64,000 bases of DNA, from positions 62,001-126,000 of the forward strand of contig JANQHE010000029.1 of the NCBI GenBank assembly GCA_028282785.1, read 5' to 3'. How positions within the stretch are numbered: position 1 is the stretch's first letter; each line of letters starts with the position of its first letter. Under the pieces are notes generated by a model. It saw only the letters and a program-made list of their open reading frames with translations. It was not told the origin of the DNA and searched no databases. Made by a program: the position numbers and the translations under genes. Shown here one piece after another: positions 33,886 through 43,281 of the stretch. The stretch comes from Bacteroidales bacterium (GTDB lineage: Bacteria > Bacteroidota > Bacteroidia > Bacteroidales > UBA12077).

Positions 33886-34437
33886 TTAGAATTTAAAATT
33901 TTTTTCAGCTTCTTTTAACGGAGGTAATACCTTATCTTTCGACGAAATAACGGCTTCTTCAATTTTAATTTTCCAATCAATTGCCAAATCTGGATCATTA
34001 AAATTAATTCCTCTCTCTGATTCGGGATTATACAATTGATCAGTTTTATATAATACAATTGCTGTTTGGCTCAGAACAGAGAAGCCATGCGCAAAACCCT
34101 TTGGTACAAAAAGCTGATTTTTCTCTTTACAAGAAAGTTCGATGGAAAAATGTTTTCCATAAGTGGGTGATTTTTCTCGTAAATCAACCACTACATCAAG
34201 AATTTTACCATCTAAAACACGAATTAATTTTGATTGGGCATAAGGTTCCAGCTGATAATGTAATCCACGAATCGTTCCGTATATAGATTTCGACTGATTA
34301 TCCTGAATAAATTCAATATTATTTAATTCACAAAGCTTACTTTTATTATAACTCTCGAAGAAATAACCCCTCGAATCTTCAAATATTTTAGGCTTTATAA
34401 TGATTAGATCTGGGAATTCGGTTTTAATTATCTCCAT
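33886..34437 (-). CDS. rfbC: dTDP-4-dehydrorhamnose 3,5-epimerase
   Basis: 183 residues, a cupin-fold enzyme of normal length. It epimerises carbons 3 and 5 of dTDP-4-dehydro-6-deoxy-glucose. Motifs: the start FPDLIIIKPKIFEDSRGYFFES, QDNQSKS, the catalytic His in RGLHYQ, VVDLREKSPTYGK and the FAHGFSVLS strand. First gene of the rfbC-rfbD pair; a terminator (34496-34467) separates it from ugd. Confidence 0.95.
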   Translation of the reverse strand: MEIIKTEFPDLIIIKPKIFEDSRGYFFESYNKSKLCELNNIEFIQDNQSKSIYGTIRGLHYQLEPYAQSKLIRVLDGKILDVVVDLREKSPTYGKHFSIELSCKEKNQLFVPKGFAHGFSVLSQTAIVLYKTDQLYNPESERGINFNDPDLAIDWKIKIEEAVISSKDKVLPPLKEAEKNFKF

Positions 34438-34466
34438 GTTAAAGTTCTTTAGCAGGTAAAAATAAG

Positions 34467-34496
34467 AAAAGCTGGCATAAATTAATACCAGCTTTT
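34467..34496 (-). terminator. Terminator after ugd
   Basis: A 9-base stem AAAAGCTGG / CCAGCTTTT, 32 bases after the ugd stop, flanked by T-rich sequence on the minus strand. Confidence 0.75.
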
Positions 34497-34528
34497 ATTT
34501 AATCTTATATTTATTCAGCATTTATAAC

Positions 34529-35695
34529 TTAATCTCTCGTATAAAGATCTCTTGTATATACTTTATCTTTTACATCTTCCAAATCCGGACTCAATCTATT
34601 ACTTACGATTACATTTGAAATTTTTTTAAATTCATTAATATCTTTAATAACTCTTGAATTGTAAAATTCATTTTCCTTTAAAACCGGCTCATAAACAACT
34701 ACTTCAACACCTTTGGCTTTTATTCTTTTCATAATTCCTTGAATTGAAGAAGCTCTAAAGTTATCCGAATCTGTTTTCATTGTTAATCTATAAATGCCAA
34801 CAGTTTCAGGTTTTTTTCTAAGAATCATATCTGCAATATGATCTTTTCTGGTTCTATTTGCATCTACAATAGCAGCTATAATATTATTTGGTACATCGCT
34901 ATAATTTGCTCTTAATTGTTTTGTATCTTTTGGTAAACAATAACCTCCGTAGCCAAAAGATGGATTATTATAATGATCTCCAATTCTTGGATCTAATCCT
35001 ACACCTTCGATGATCTCTTTTGTGTTTAACTCTCTAACTTCTGCATAAGTGTCTAATTCATTAAAGAATGCAACTCGCATGGCAAGATAAGTGTTTGAAA
35101 ACAATTTAACAGCTTCTGCTTCTGTTGAGTTAATAAAAAGTGTTTTAACTTCCTCTTTTATAGCTCCTTCTGTTAGTAAGTCTGCAAATGTTTCTGCTCT
35201 TTCAGATTTTTCTCCAACAATTATTCTTGAAGGATATAAGTTATCATAAAGAGCCTTACCTTCTCTTAAAAATTCAGGAGAGAAGATAATGTTATCAATA
35301 GAAAACTTTTTTTTGACATCCGTTGTATACCCGACAGGCACAGTTGATTTTATAACCATAACGGTTTTTGGATTTATTGAAGTTACATCTTGAATAACTT
35401 GCTCTACTGTATCTGTATTAAAATAATTTTTTTCAGTATCATAATCAGTTGGTGTGGCAATTATTACAAAATCAGCATTTTTATATGCTGTTTCTTTGTC
35501 TAATGTGGCTAATAAATTCAGCTTTTTAGTGTTAAAAAAATCTTCAATTTCAGCATCAACAATAGGTGAAATTCTATTGTTAATTTTATCAACTTTCTCC
35601 GGAATTACGTCTAAAGCTACTACTTCATGTTTTTGAGATAGTAATGTGGCGATTGATAGGCCAACATATCCTGTTCCAGCTACTGCAATTTTCAT
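34529..35695 (-). CDS. ugd: UDP-glucose 6-dehydrogenase
   Basis: 388 residues, the short bacterial form. It oxidises UDP-glucose to UDP-glucuronate with two NAD+ in the cytoplasm, for capsule or exopolysaccharide precursors. Motifs: NAD-binding [10 protein letters not shown] (7-16), the KSTVPVGYT and [14 protein letters not shown] segments, and the catalytic Cys in [14 protein letters not shown]. It is a separate transcription unit from rfbCD but clearly in the same nucleotide-sugar neighbourhood. A related UDP-sugar substrate cannot be excluded. Confidence 0.93.
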   Translation of the reverse strand: MKIAVAGTGYVGLSIATLLSQKHEVVALDVIPEKVDKINNRISPIVDAEIEDFFNTKKLNLLATLDKETAYKNADFVIIATPTDYDTEKNYFNTDTVEQVIQDVTSINPKTVMVIKSTVPVGYTTDVKKKFSIDNIIFSPEFLREGKALYDNLYPSRIIVGEKSERAETFADLLTEGAIKEEVKTLFINSTEAEAVKLFSNTYLAMRVAFFNELDTYAEVRELNTKEIIEGVGLDPRIGDHYNNPSFGYGGYCLPKDTKQLRANYSDVPNNIIAAIVDANRTRKDHIADMILRKKPETVGIYRLTMKTDSDNFRASSIQGIMKRIKAKGVEVVVYEPVLKENEFYNSRVIKDINEFKKISNVIVSNRLSPDLEDVKDKVYTRDLYTRD

Positions 35696-36113
35696 ATTAA
35701 CTATATTTTATTATAAGAAATCATATTATATAAAAAAGTGTACGAACTTAAGAAGAATTATTTTGATAGGGAATTTTTTGGTCATTTTTTAACATACTTT
35801 TAATCTTTTTATGGTAGTTTAAGGCTATTAATTTGTCAATTTTTATCGTTCATTTTATTTAAATTGGAAATTTGATGAAACTCAAATTAATGAAGAGTAC
35901 TTATCGGAAAAAATGTTATTTAAGCATATTGGGTTAAAATTAAAACTGTTTATTTTAATAAGTTTATTAAGAATAAGTAGAATACATATTTGATTAATAT
36001 ATGCTTTTTTTAGTATCTTTATTTTTAAATAATTAAATAAAAATTATACTTTTGCACCTTGATTTAGTCTATAAATAATGTCTAACTTACTAAAAATTAA
36101 TTAATTTACTTAA
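35696..36113 (+). other. 418-bp divergent intergenic region
   Basis: Very AT-rich, no gene seen. It holds the divergent promoters of ugd and rpsA; only the rpsA -7 box at 36047 is clear. No riboswitch or conserved RNA fold is recognised. Confidence 0.6.
36047..36054 (+). promoter_or_regulatory. -7 box of rpsA
   Basis: TACTTTTG fits TAnnTTTG, followed by GCACC. It gives a leader of about 55 bases. The -33 region is poor. Confidence 0.6.
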
Positions 36114-38309
36114 ATGACTGAAAAAGAAGTGAATAAATCTGCTGAGCAAGAAGAGAATGTTGAGCAGAAGGAAAGTGTGCAAGTTGAAGCATCTGAGAAG
36201 CCTGTGAATCCTACAGGTGGGGTTGAAGAGACTGCAAAGCCTGTTCGTCCGACAGGTGAAGTAGAAGAAAAGCCTGTTGAAAAAACAGAAAAAACTGATT
36301 CTGTTGAAGAATCATCTGTTGTAGAATTTGCTACTCCAAACGATGAATTCGATTGGGATAATATCGCAAGTGAAGGTAAAGTAGCAAAATCAAAAGAAAG
36401 AGAAGAGTTTGAAAAAATGTATGATCAAACTCTATCAACAATTACTGAAAATGAGGTAATTGACGGAACTGTAGTTTCTATGAACAAACGCGAAGTAGTA
36501 ATCAATATTGGTTACAAATCAGAAGGTGTTGTTAGTTTAAACGAGTTCCGTTATAATCCGGAATTAAAACCTGGAGATAGTGTTGAAGTTTATGTTGAAA
36601 GTCAGGAAGACAAAGATGGTCAATTAGTACTTTCTCATAAAAAAGCAAGAGCATTACGTTCTTGGGACCGTGTTAATGAAGCTCTTGAAAAAGATGAAAT
36701 TATTAAAGGTTTCATTAAGTGCAGAACTAAAGGTGGTATGATCGTTGACGTATTTGGAATCGAAGCATTCTTACCAGGTTCTCAAATTGATGTTAAGCCA
36801 ATCCGTGACTACGATGTATACGTAGAAAAAACTATGGAATTCAAAGTGGTTAAGATCAATCACGAATTTAAAAATGTTGTTGTTTCTCATAAAGCTCTTA
36901 TCGAAGAGGAATTAGAACAACAAAAGAAAGATATCATTGCTAAATTAGAAAAAGGTCAGGTTCTTGAAGGAACTGTTAAAAATATTACTTCTTACGGAGT
37001 ATTTATCGACCTTGGTGGTGTTGACGGATTAATTCACATCACTGATTTATCTTGGGGTCGTGTAAATCATCCGGAAGAAATTGTACAATTAGATCAAAAA
37101 TTGAATGTTGTAATTCTTGATTTTGACGATGATAAGAAACGAATTGCATTAGGATTAAAACAATTAACACCACATCCGTGGGATTCTTTAGATAAAGAAC
37201 TTAAGGTTGGTGATTCTGTTAAAGGAAAAGTTGTTGTTTTAGCAGATTATGGTGCTTTCGTTGAAATTCAGCCGGGAGTTGAAGGTCTTATCCACGTTTC
37301 AGAAATGTCTTGGTCACAGCATTTAAGAAGTGCCCAGGAATTCTTACAAGTAGGAGATGAAGTAGAAGCACAAATTCTTACTCTTGATAGAGAAGAAAGA
37401 AAAATGTCGTTAGGTATTAAGCAACTTAAAACTGATCCATGGAGTAATGTTGATGAAAAATATGCTGTTGGAACAAAACATACAGCTACTGTTCGTAACT
37501 TTACTAACTTCGGAGTATTTGTTGAGATTGAAGAAGGTGTAGATGGATTAATTCATATTTCTGATTTATCATGGACCAAGAAAATTAAGCATCCTGCAGA
37601 ATTCACATCAATTGGAGACGCAATTGAAGTAGTTGTTCTTGAAATTGATAAGGAAAATCGCAGATTAAGCTTGGGTCACAAACAATTAGAAGAAAATCCT
37701 TGGGATGTATTCGAATCAGTATTTACAGTGGGATCCATACATGAAGGAACTGTTGTGGAAGTATTGGATAAAGGTGCGGTAATTGCATTACCATATGGTG
37801 TTGAAGGATTTGTTACTCCAAAACATTTAGTTAAGGAAGATGGAAATACAGCTAAAGTTGATGAGAAATTAGATTTTAAAGTAATTGAATTCTCAAAATC
37901 AGCTAAGAAAATAATCTTATCTCATAGCAGAGTATTCGAAGATGAGAAAAAAGATGCTGAAACTGCAGAAAAGAAGCAAAAAGCTGCTACAACAAAGAAA
38001 GCTGTAAAGAAAATCAAAACTAATTTAGAAAAAACAACATTAGGAGATATTACAGAGCTTGCATCACTTAAGAGTGAAATGGAAGAAGAGCAAAAGAAAG
38101 AGATAGCAGAGAAAAAAGCTGAAATGGATGCTAAAGAGGAAGCTAAGAAAGCTGAAACTAAAACAGCTAAACCTAAGGCAAAGCCAAAAGCTCAAAAAGC
38201 AGAAGGAGTTGAGGAGAAGAAAGAAGAGGTGAAAGAGGAAGTAAAGAAAGAGGCTCCAAAGGCTGAAGATAAGTCAGAAGATAAGGGTGAAGAGAAGGCT
38301 GCTGAATAG
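36114..38309 (+). CDS. rpsA: 30S ribosomal protein S1
   Basis: 731 residues, longer than the 557 of E. coli. Six S1 RNA-binding domains run from about residue 113 to 620; domains 3 to 5 carry the clearest motifs (YGVFIDLGGVDGLIHITDLSW, DYGAFVEIQPGVEGLIHVSEMSW and NFGVFVEIEEGVDGLIHISDLSW, partly quoted). An acidic N-terminal extension of about 110 residues includes a degenerate KPVnPTG-VEE repeat, and a Lys/Glu/Ala-rich tail of about 110 residues follows. S1 helps bring weakly structured mRNA to the 30S subunit. The long charged tails are common in Bacteroidota. Clear promoter at 36047. Confidence 0.95.
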   Translation: MTEKEVNKSAEQEENVEQKESVQVEASEKPVNPTGGVEETAKPVRPTGEVEEKPVEKTEKTDSVEESSVVEFATPNDEFDWDNIASEGKVAKSKEREEFEKMYDQTLSTITENEVIDGTVVSMNKREVVINIGYKSEGVVSLNEFRYNPELKPGDSVEVYVESQEDKDGQLVLSHKKARALRSWDRVNEALEKDEIIKGFIKCRTKGGMIVDVFGIEAFLPGSQIDVKPIRDYDVYVEKTMEFKVVKINHEFKNVVVSHKALIEEELEQQKKDIIAKLEKGQVLEGTVKNITSYGVFIDLGGVDGLIHITDLSWGRVNHPEEIVQLDQKLNVVILDFDDDKKRIALGLKQLTPHPWDSLDKELKVGDSVKGKVVVLADYGAFVEIQPGVEGLIHVSEMSWSQHLRSAQEFLQVGDEVEAQILTLDREERKMSLGIKQLKTDPWSNVDEKYAVGTKHTATVRNFTNFGVFVEIEEGVDGLIHISDLSWTKKIKHPAEFTSIGDAIEVVVLEIDKENRRLSLGHKQLEENPWDVFESVFTVGSIHEGTVVEVLDKGAVIALPYGVEGFVTPKHLVKEDGNTAKVDEKLDFKVIEFSKSAKKIILSHSRVFEDEKKDAETAEKKQKAATTKKAVKKIKTNLEKTTLGDITELASLKSEMEEEQKKEIAEKKAEMDAKEEAKKAETKTAKPKAKPKAQKAEGVEEKKEEVKEEVKKEAPKAEDKSEDKGEEKAAE

Positions 38310-38338
38310 CTCTTTATTTTAACTTAAAACAAATTACA

Positions 38339-38710
38339 ATGGAATTTAAGATTGAAAAACTCGAAAAGTACACCTTGATCCAAGTAATGGAAGAAAAACT
38401 AGACACAAATGTTGCTCCTAGTTTGAAATCCGAATTGGTTTTGATTTCCGGAAAAGGAGAAAAAAACATCATACTTGATCTAAGTAATTGCAGGTATTGT
38501 GATTCATCAGGACTAAGTGCTATTCTAGTTGCCAATCGACTTTGTAAAAATGCAAATGGAACATTTGTCTTAACAGGATTAAACGATGCCGTTGACAGAT
38601 TGATTACCATATCGCAGTTGGATACCGTTTTGAATATTGCTTATTCTACGGAAGAAGCGATTGATATTGTTAAAACTGAGGAGGACGAAAGAGAAAAGAA
38701 TGGTAAATAA
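38339..38710 (+). CDS. STAS-domain anti-sigma-factor antagonist-like protein
   Basis: 123 residues, a single STAS domain. The phosphorylation loop CDSSGLSAIL (Ser57) matches SpoIIAA/RsbV-type antagonists that are switched by a partner kinase and a PP2C phosphatase. No kinase or phosphatase gene lies next to it, though two SiaB kinase-like genes are within 10 kb. It ends 14 bases before the rnz start, so the two are probably co-transcribed, a pairing common in Bacteroidota. Confidence 0.9.
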   Translation: MEFKIEKLEKYTLIQVMEEKLDTNVAPSLKSELVLISGKGEKNIILDLSNCRYCDSSGLSAILVANRLCKNANGTFVLTGLNDAVDRLITISQLDTVLNIAYSTEEAIDIVKTEEDEREKNGK

Positions 38711-38724
38711 ACCAATATTTGATT

Positions 38725-39657
38725 TTGACTTTTGAATTAACAATATTAGGTAGCAGCTCGGCTGTTCCAACTTCGAAAAGAAACTTAACCGCTCATGTGC
38801 TCAATGTTCATGAGCGGTTTTTTTTAATCGATTGTGGTGAAGGGACACAACTTCAACTTCGACGCAATAAAATTCGTTTCGGAAAAATAGACCATATTTT
38901 TATTAGTCATCTGCATGGTGATCATATTTTCGGGCTGTTCGGATTAATATCTACATTTAACTTATTGGAACGGGATAAAGATCTACACATATATGCACAT
39001 CCTGAATTGGAAAATATTCTAAACCGGCATATAGAGTATTTTGAGAGAACAATTTCTTTTAAAATTGTTTATCATCATCTTAATACAAAAATAAATAAAG
39101 TGATTTATGAGGATGAAAAAGTAAAGGTCGAAACAATTCCTTTAAAACATCGGGTTCCTACATGTGGTTTTAAATTTACAGAGCAACCTTATTTACGAAA
39201 TTTGAAAAAAGATATAGTTGATGTATATAAGATTCCAATCAGTAAAATTCAAGGAATAAGAGAAGGAGAAGATTTTATTAACGAAGAAGGAGAATCTGTA
39301 CAAAATAGTAAACTCACGTTGCCGCCATATAAAGTAAGATCTTATGCATATTGTACCGATACGGCATATTCAGAGAAAATCATTCCAATTATAAAAGATG
39401 TGGATTTACTTTTTCATGAAGCTACTTTTGGTAAAAATATGAAAAGAGAAGCAAAATCAACTCAACATTCCACAACGGAAGATGCTGCAAATATTGCAAA
39501 GAAAGCAAATGCTAAAAAGTTAATAATAGGACATTTTTCAGCACGTTACAAAGAAGTGTCACTTTTGCTTACTGAGGCCAAGGAGGTGTTTGAAAATACA
39601 TTTTCTGCAGAAGATGGTGAGAAGCATTCTGTTGAATTAGAAAGAATTAATTCTTAA
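38725..39657 (+). CDS. rnz: Ribonuclease Z
   Basis: 310 residues from the TTG at 38725 (reads MTFELTILGSSSAVP); another TTG two codons upstream (38719) is possible, and there is no ATG. It is a metallo-beta-lactamase fold endonuclease that trims tRNA 3' ends. Visible: the RFFLIDCGEGTQLQL strand, the zinc motif SHLHGDHIFGL, AYCTDTAYSE, LFHEATF and GHFSARY. The coding sequence contains a perfect terminator-like hairpin at 38787-38825. It is coupled to the STAS gene, 14 bases upstream. Confidence 0.95.
   Translation: MTFELTILGSSSAVPTSKRNLTAHVLNVHERFFLIDCGEGTQLQLRRNKIRFGKIDHIFISHLHGDHIFGLFGLISTFNLLERDKDLHIYAHPELENILNRHIEYFERTISFKIVYHHLNTKINKVIYEDEKVKVETIPLKHRVPTCGFKFTEQPYLRNLKKDIVDVYKIPISKIQGIREGEDFINEEGESVQNSKLTLPPYKVRSYAYCTDTAYSEKIIPIIKDVDLLFHEATFGKNMKREAKSTQHSTTEDAANIAKKANAKKLIIGHFSARYKEVSLLLTEAKEVFENTFSAEDGEKHSVELERINS
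38787..38825 (+). terminator. Terminator-like hairpin inside rnz
   Basis: An 11-base perfect stem AACCGCTCATG / CATGAGCGGTT with an 11-base loop is followed by eight T (38818-38825), within codons about 21-34 of rnz. It has every feature of an intrinsic terminator. It encodes conserved residues (NLTAHVLNVHERFFL), so it may be coincidental or an attenuator. Confidence 0.6.
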
Positions 39658-40462
39658 CACACCTTACAAATAATAAATTAGTATTGTATAAGTTATTTTT
39701 TTCGTTCGTTGGTAAAAAAGCTCTGGATATGCTCTGTCTATTTGCAAAAACTCGAGTAAATGCATTTCTCTTATTTTTTAGTGTTGAAGTCCAGTAATAG
39801 GCCAGATCTCTTAACGCGAAGCAACCATAACAAAGCTTAACATCAAATCCTGTTTCACCATTTACCATAAGTATTCTACCTTGTCCCGGATGCGTTCCGC
39901 GCCATCCGGATTTTCGGGCTTCCGTTTCTAACATTCCCAGATTGGTCTCAAGCTTCATCCACTCTTCATCCGATGCTAAATGCCATCCTTCGGGACAGAT
40001 ACTTATAGCTTCATTAAAATAATACCTGCGACCAAATTCTTTACAATTATCTGGTTTAGAACAAATACTTTCTTCTGTTTCATAATTCAGATTTTCAGCA
40101 AACCAAACTTGGTCATATATTTGAACAATTTTATAGGTATTACCATCTCTGGGATCTACAAAAGGTTCTAACTTTTTGTAGTTTTCATTTACAACGTTGC
40201 CTGTAATTACCTTAGGTGAAGATTCTTCGGTTTTAAAAACTTCAATTTCGCCATTTGCGTATTTTATTCTGAAAATATCTTCTTTTAAAATTGAATAATT
40301 TGGACCATTAGGATTGCTTGATTTTTTATATTTAACTACATCCAAATCAATTTCTGTTACTTTACATTCAATATCTTCACCCGTTTTTTTTGTGATAATA
40401 TCTTGTGCAAAAATATTTGAGGTGATCAGGGTTGTAAAGAAAATAAGAATAATTGTTCTCAT
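39647..40462 (-). CDS. Secreted FISUMP-domain protein
   Basis: 271 residues with a signal peptide (about 1-19, ending NIFAQ). An N-terminal strand-rich part (about 20-75: TKKTGEDIECKVTEIDLDVVKYKK, in pieces) is common in Bacteroidota exported proteins. The Fibrobacter succinogenes major paralogous (FISUMP) domain follows (about 95-270), with VWFAENLNYE, CPEGWHLASDEEWMKLE, YWTSTLKNKRNAFTRVF and LFVRCVKN. FISUMP domains are cell-surface, C-type-lectin-related modules of unknown ligand. The stop overlaps the convergent rnz end by 11 bases. Confidence 0.87.
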   Translation of the reverse strand: MRTIILIFFTTLITSNIFAQDIITKKTGEDIECKVTEIDLDVVKYKKSSNPNGPNYSILKEDIFRIKYANGEIEVFKTEESSPKVITGNVVNENYKKLEPFVDPRDGNTYKIVQIYDQVWFAENLNYETEESICSKPDNCKEFGRRYYFNEAISICPEGWHLASDEEWMKLETNLGMLETEARKSGWRGTHPGQGRILMVNGETGFDVKLCYGCFALRDLAYYWTSTLKNKRNAFTRVFANRQSISRAFLPTNEKNNLYNTNLLFVRCVKN

Positions 40463-40671
40463 AATAGATACTTTAATTTTAAGTGTTTAAAAAGTTTAAT
40501 AGAAATTAACAATAAAAATCTCAAATTGTTTTGAGTTGTTTCATTCAATATTATCTATTTAATTGATTTAAGCAGTTGATGCAGTTTTAAAGTCTTATAA
40601 CAAAAAGCCCTCAAAAAGAGTACTTTTTCAATTGTAATAGGAAACTTTTCTATTAATTGGTTTTATAATAT

Positions 40672-40679
40672 TATCTTTG
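40672..40679 (+). promoter_or_regulatory. -7 box of guaA
   Basis: TATCTTTG fits TAnnTTTG, 38 bases before the guaA ATG. No good TTTG at -33 was found. Confidence 0.55.
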
Positions 40680-40717
40680 CATTTTATTTGATTTAAAGGC
40701 CATAAAATATATAAAAA

Positions 40718-42247
40718 ATGCACGAAAAAATATTGATTTTAGATTTTGGGTCACAGTATACGCAGTTGATTGCCAGAAGAGTACGTGAGTTGAATGTTTA
40801 TTGTGAGATTCATCCATTTAATAAAATTCCTACGCTTGATTCAAATTTTAAAGGAGTAATTCTTTCAGGAAGTCCTTTCTCGGTAAGAGATGAAAATGCT
40901 CCTGTACCTGATTTAACAGAAATTAAGAAAAAGTTTCCACTTTTAGGAGTTTGTTATGGTGCTCAATTCCTTGCAAATAATTATGGTGGAGAAGTTTTAC
41001 CTTCCAAACATCGAGAATATGGTCGAGCGAGGTTAAATTATATAGATGATGATAGTAGGTTAATGAGAGGCCTTGAGTTAGATACACAAGTGTGGATGTC
41101 GCATGGAGACACTATTACTAAAGTGCCTGATAATTACCAAATTATTACCAGTACAAACGATGTGAAATTTGGTGGTTTTAAGGTTATCGATGAAGAAACA
41201 TACGGCATACAGTTTCATCCGGAAGTTTACCATACTACTCAGGGAAAGCAATTGCTTAAAAACTTTCTAGTTGATATATGTAGTTGTTCACAGGATTGGA
41301 CACCTTCTGCATTTGCCGATGATACCATAAAAGAATTAAAGCAACAACTCGGAGATGATAAGGTTGTATTAGGTTTATCAGGAGGTGTTGATTCATCAGT
41401 AGCAGCAATTCTACTGCATAAAGCAATAGGTAAAAACCTTACGTGTATTTTTGTTGATAATGGGCTTCTTCGTAAAAATGAATTTGAAAAAGTTTTGGAA
41501 TCATACAAGGATATGGGATTGAATGTAATTGGAGTTGATGCAAAGAATCAGTTTTTGAGCCAATTAGCGGGAATTTCTGATCCGGAAGGAAAACGAAAAG
41601 TTATTGGAAGAGTTTTTATTGAAGTTTTTGATCAGGAAGCACACAAAATACAGGATGTGGAATGGTTAGCTCAAGGAACTATCTATCCGGATGTTATTGA
41701 ATCAGTATCAGTGAATGGACCTTCAGCAACGATAAAATCTCATCATAATGTTGGTGGTTTGCCTGAAAAAATGAATCTGAAAATAGTTGAGCCGTTAAAG
41801 CTGTTATTTAAAGACGAAGTAAGAAGAGTTGGTACATCTATTGGAATTAAAAATGAACTGCTACAACGCCATCCGTTTCCGGGACCTGGACTGGCAATTC
41901 GAATTTTGGGTGATATTACACCTGAAAAAGTTCGGATTTTACAGGAAGTTGATGATATATACATTGAGGGTCTTAAAGAATATGGTCTTTATAATAAAGT
42001 TTGGCAGGCAGGAGTTATTTTATTACCAGTACAATCGGTGGGAGTTATGGGAGATGAAAGGACCTATGAGAATGCAGTTGCATTAAGAGCTGTTTCTTCT
42101 ACAGATGGTATGACAGCAGACTGGTCGCATTTACCATATGAATTTTTAGCTGATATTTCAAATAAGATTATTAATAATGTAAAAGGCATCAATCGGGTAG
42201 TTTATGATATAAGTTCTAAACCACCTGCTACAATCGAATGGGAATAA
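40718..42247 (+). CDS. guaA: GMP synthase (glutamine-hydrolysing)
   Basis: 509 residues, full length. It aminates XMP to GMP using glutamine and ATP. The class I glutaminase domain comes first (about 1-190, nucleophile Cys in [10 protein letters not shown], and QFHPEVYHT with its His-Glu). The ATP pyrophosphatase domain follows with the P-loop [14 protein letters not shown]. The dimerisation domain closes with [12 protein letters not shown] and the terminal TIEWE. It stands alone, with a -7 box at 40672. No purine riboswitch was recognised. Confidence 0.97.
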   Translation: MHEKILILDFGSQYTQLIARRVRELNVYCEIHPFNKIPTLDSNFKGVILSGSPFSVRDENAPVPDLTEIKKKFPLLGVCYGAQFLANNYGGEVLPSKHREYGRARLNYIDDDSRLMRGLELDTQVWMSHGDTITKVPDNYQIITSTNDVKFGGFKVIDEETYGIQFHPEVYHTTQGKQLLKNFLVDICSCSQDWTPSAFADDTIKELKQQLGDDKVVLGLSGGVDSSVAAILLHKAIGKNLTCIFVDNGLLRKNEFEKVLESYKDMGLNVIGVDAKNQFLSQLAGISDPEGKRKVIGRVFIEVFDQEAHKIQDVEWLAQGTIYPDVIESVSVNGPSATIKSHHNVGGLPEKMNLKIVEPLKLLFKDEVRRVGTSIGIKNELLQRHPFPGPGLAIRILGDITPEKVRILQEVDDIYIEGLKEYGLYNKVWQAGVILLPVQSVGVMGDERTYENAVALRAVSSTDGMTADWSHLPYEFLADISNKIINNVKGINRVVYDISSKPPATIEWE

Positions 42248-42300
42248 TTTTATGATGTATTTTGAACTCATCCTTAATTTTTTCGTTAACTTCATATCAT

Positions 42301-42813
42301 ATGTCTGGTAACGTAATTGTTCAGTATAAGGGATTTTTCGATTATGGTTTGTTAAATAAACTTTTAATGGACTTTATGAAGTACGTAGAAAAAAACAATA
42401 TTGACAGCTATTTTTTTAAAAAGGTTCAAATTGTAATGGTGGAAATGCTGGAGAACAATTACCAGTATACCCATTTGATTGAGGATGAACTTAAGTATGA
42501 GAATTTTGAACCTGAATTTAAAATTGTAAATTCTGATCTTGATTTTAAAGTAATTGCATCAAATCCGATCTTAACGAATGATGCTTACCAATTAAAAGCA
42601 CATATCGATAAAATTAATGATTTTAGTAGAGAGGATCTTAAAACAAATTATAAAGATACATTGAAAGAAGGAATGTATATTAAAAATGCCAATTCAGGTA
42701 CAGGCTTAATTAGAATTGCTAAGGTATCTAAGAATAAAATTAATTATTCCTTCAGAAAAATTAACAATAAATTATTATATTACACAATTGAAATTTTGGT
42801 AGCTCCCAAATAA
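42301..42813 (+). CDS. SiaB-family protein kinase (pair 1)
   Basis: 170 residues from the ATG at 42301 (MSGNVIVQYKG); a TTG 13 codons upstream is less likely. It matches the DUF6272/SiaB type: GHKL-like kinases that phosphorylate SiaC. Visible: the helix KKVQIVMVEMLENNYQYT in the place of the N-box, and NANSGTGLIRIAKVSKNKINY as the G-box equivalent. In Pseudomonas aeruginosa SiaB and the phosphatase SiaA set SiaC phosphorylation to control a diguanylate cyclase. SiaC follows here after 17 bases. Neither SiaA nor SiaD is visible. Confidence 0.85.
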   Translation: MSGNVIVQYKGFFDYGLLNKLLMDFMKYVEKNNIDSYFFKKVQIVMVEMLENNYQYTHLIEDELKYENFEPEFKIVNSDLDFKVIASNPILTNDAYQLKAHIDKINDFSREDLKTNYKDTLKEGMYIKNANSGTGLIRIAKVSKNKINYSFRKINNKLLYYTIEILVAPK

Positions 42814-42830
42814 AATCCGTCTTATAAAAA

Positions 42831-43232
42831 ATGGAAAACCTTTTTATAGAACCAACAGAATTTAGTCCTAAGATTATATTCGATGTTAAGGATCGAAAGT
42901 TTGAATTGGTGGGAATCTCACGTCCCGAAGATGTTATAGCTTTTTATGAATCAATTATATACAAAGTTGAGAATTATATCAACGGAATGATTAATGAACA
43001 TGGGGATTTTAATGGATTTAAATTTCATTTGAAGTTTGATTTATCTTACATGAATTCTGCTTCTTCAAAATATATTCTACAAATTTTAGATCACTTTAAA
43101 CAACTATTTAAGAAAGGTGCTGAGATCAATGTTGATTGGTATTATGATGATATTGATGATCAGATTTTTGAAGATGGTGAAGATTTATCGGATGTTATAA
43201 AAATTCCGTTTAATTTAATCCCAAGAAAATAA
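42831..43232 (+). CDS. SiaC-family regulatory phosphoprotein (pair 1)
   Basis: 133 residues, DUF1987/SiaC. It has the start LFIEPTEFSPKIIFD, the SRPEDVIAFYESI helix and the closing WYYDDIDDQIFEDGEDLSDVI. The phospho-site loop reads YMNSASSKYI, with Ser76 where pair 2 has Thr68. It is the presumed substrate of the adjacent SiaB kinase. Its downstream partner is unknown. Confidence 0.88.
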   Translation: MENLFIEPTEFSPKIIFDVKDRKFELVGISRPEDVIAFYESIIYKVENYINGMINEHGDFNGFKFHLKFDLSYMNSASSKYILQILDHFKQLFKKGAEINVDWYYDDIDDQIFEDGEDLSDVIKIPFNLIPRK

Positions 43233-43281
43233 CTTGAGGATTATTTATATGTTAAGTAATTGCAAATCAAAATAAATAATT

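Noticed and set aside
40718..42247. guaA leader considered for a purine riboswitch
   Set aside because: The leader after the -7 box is about 30 bases, too short, and no conserved core is visible.
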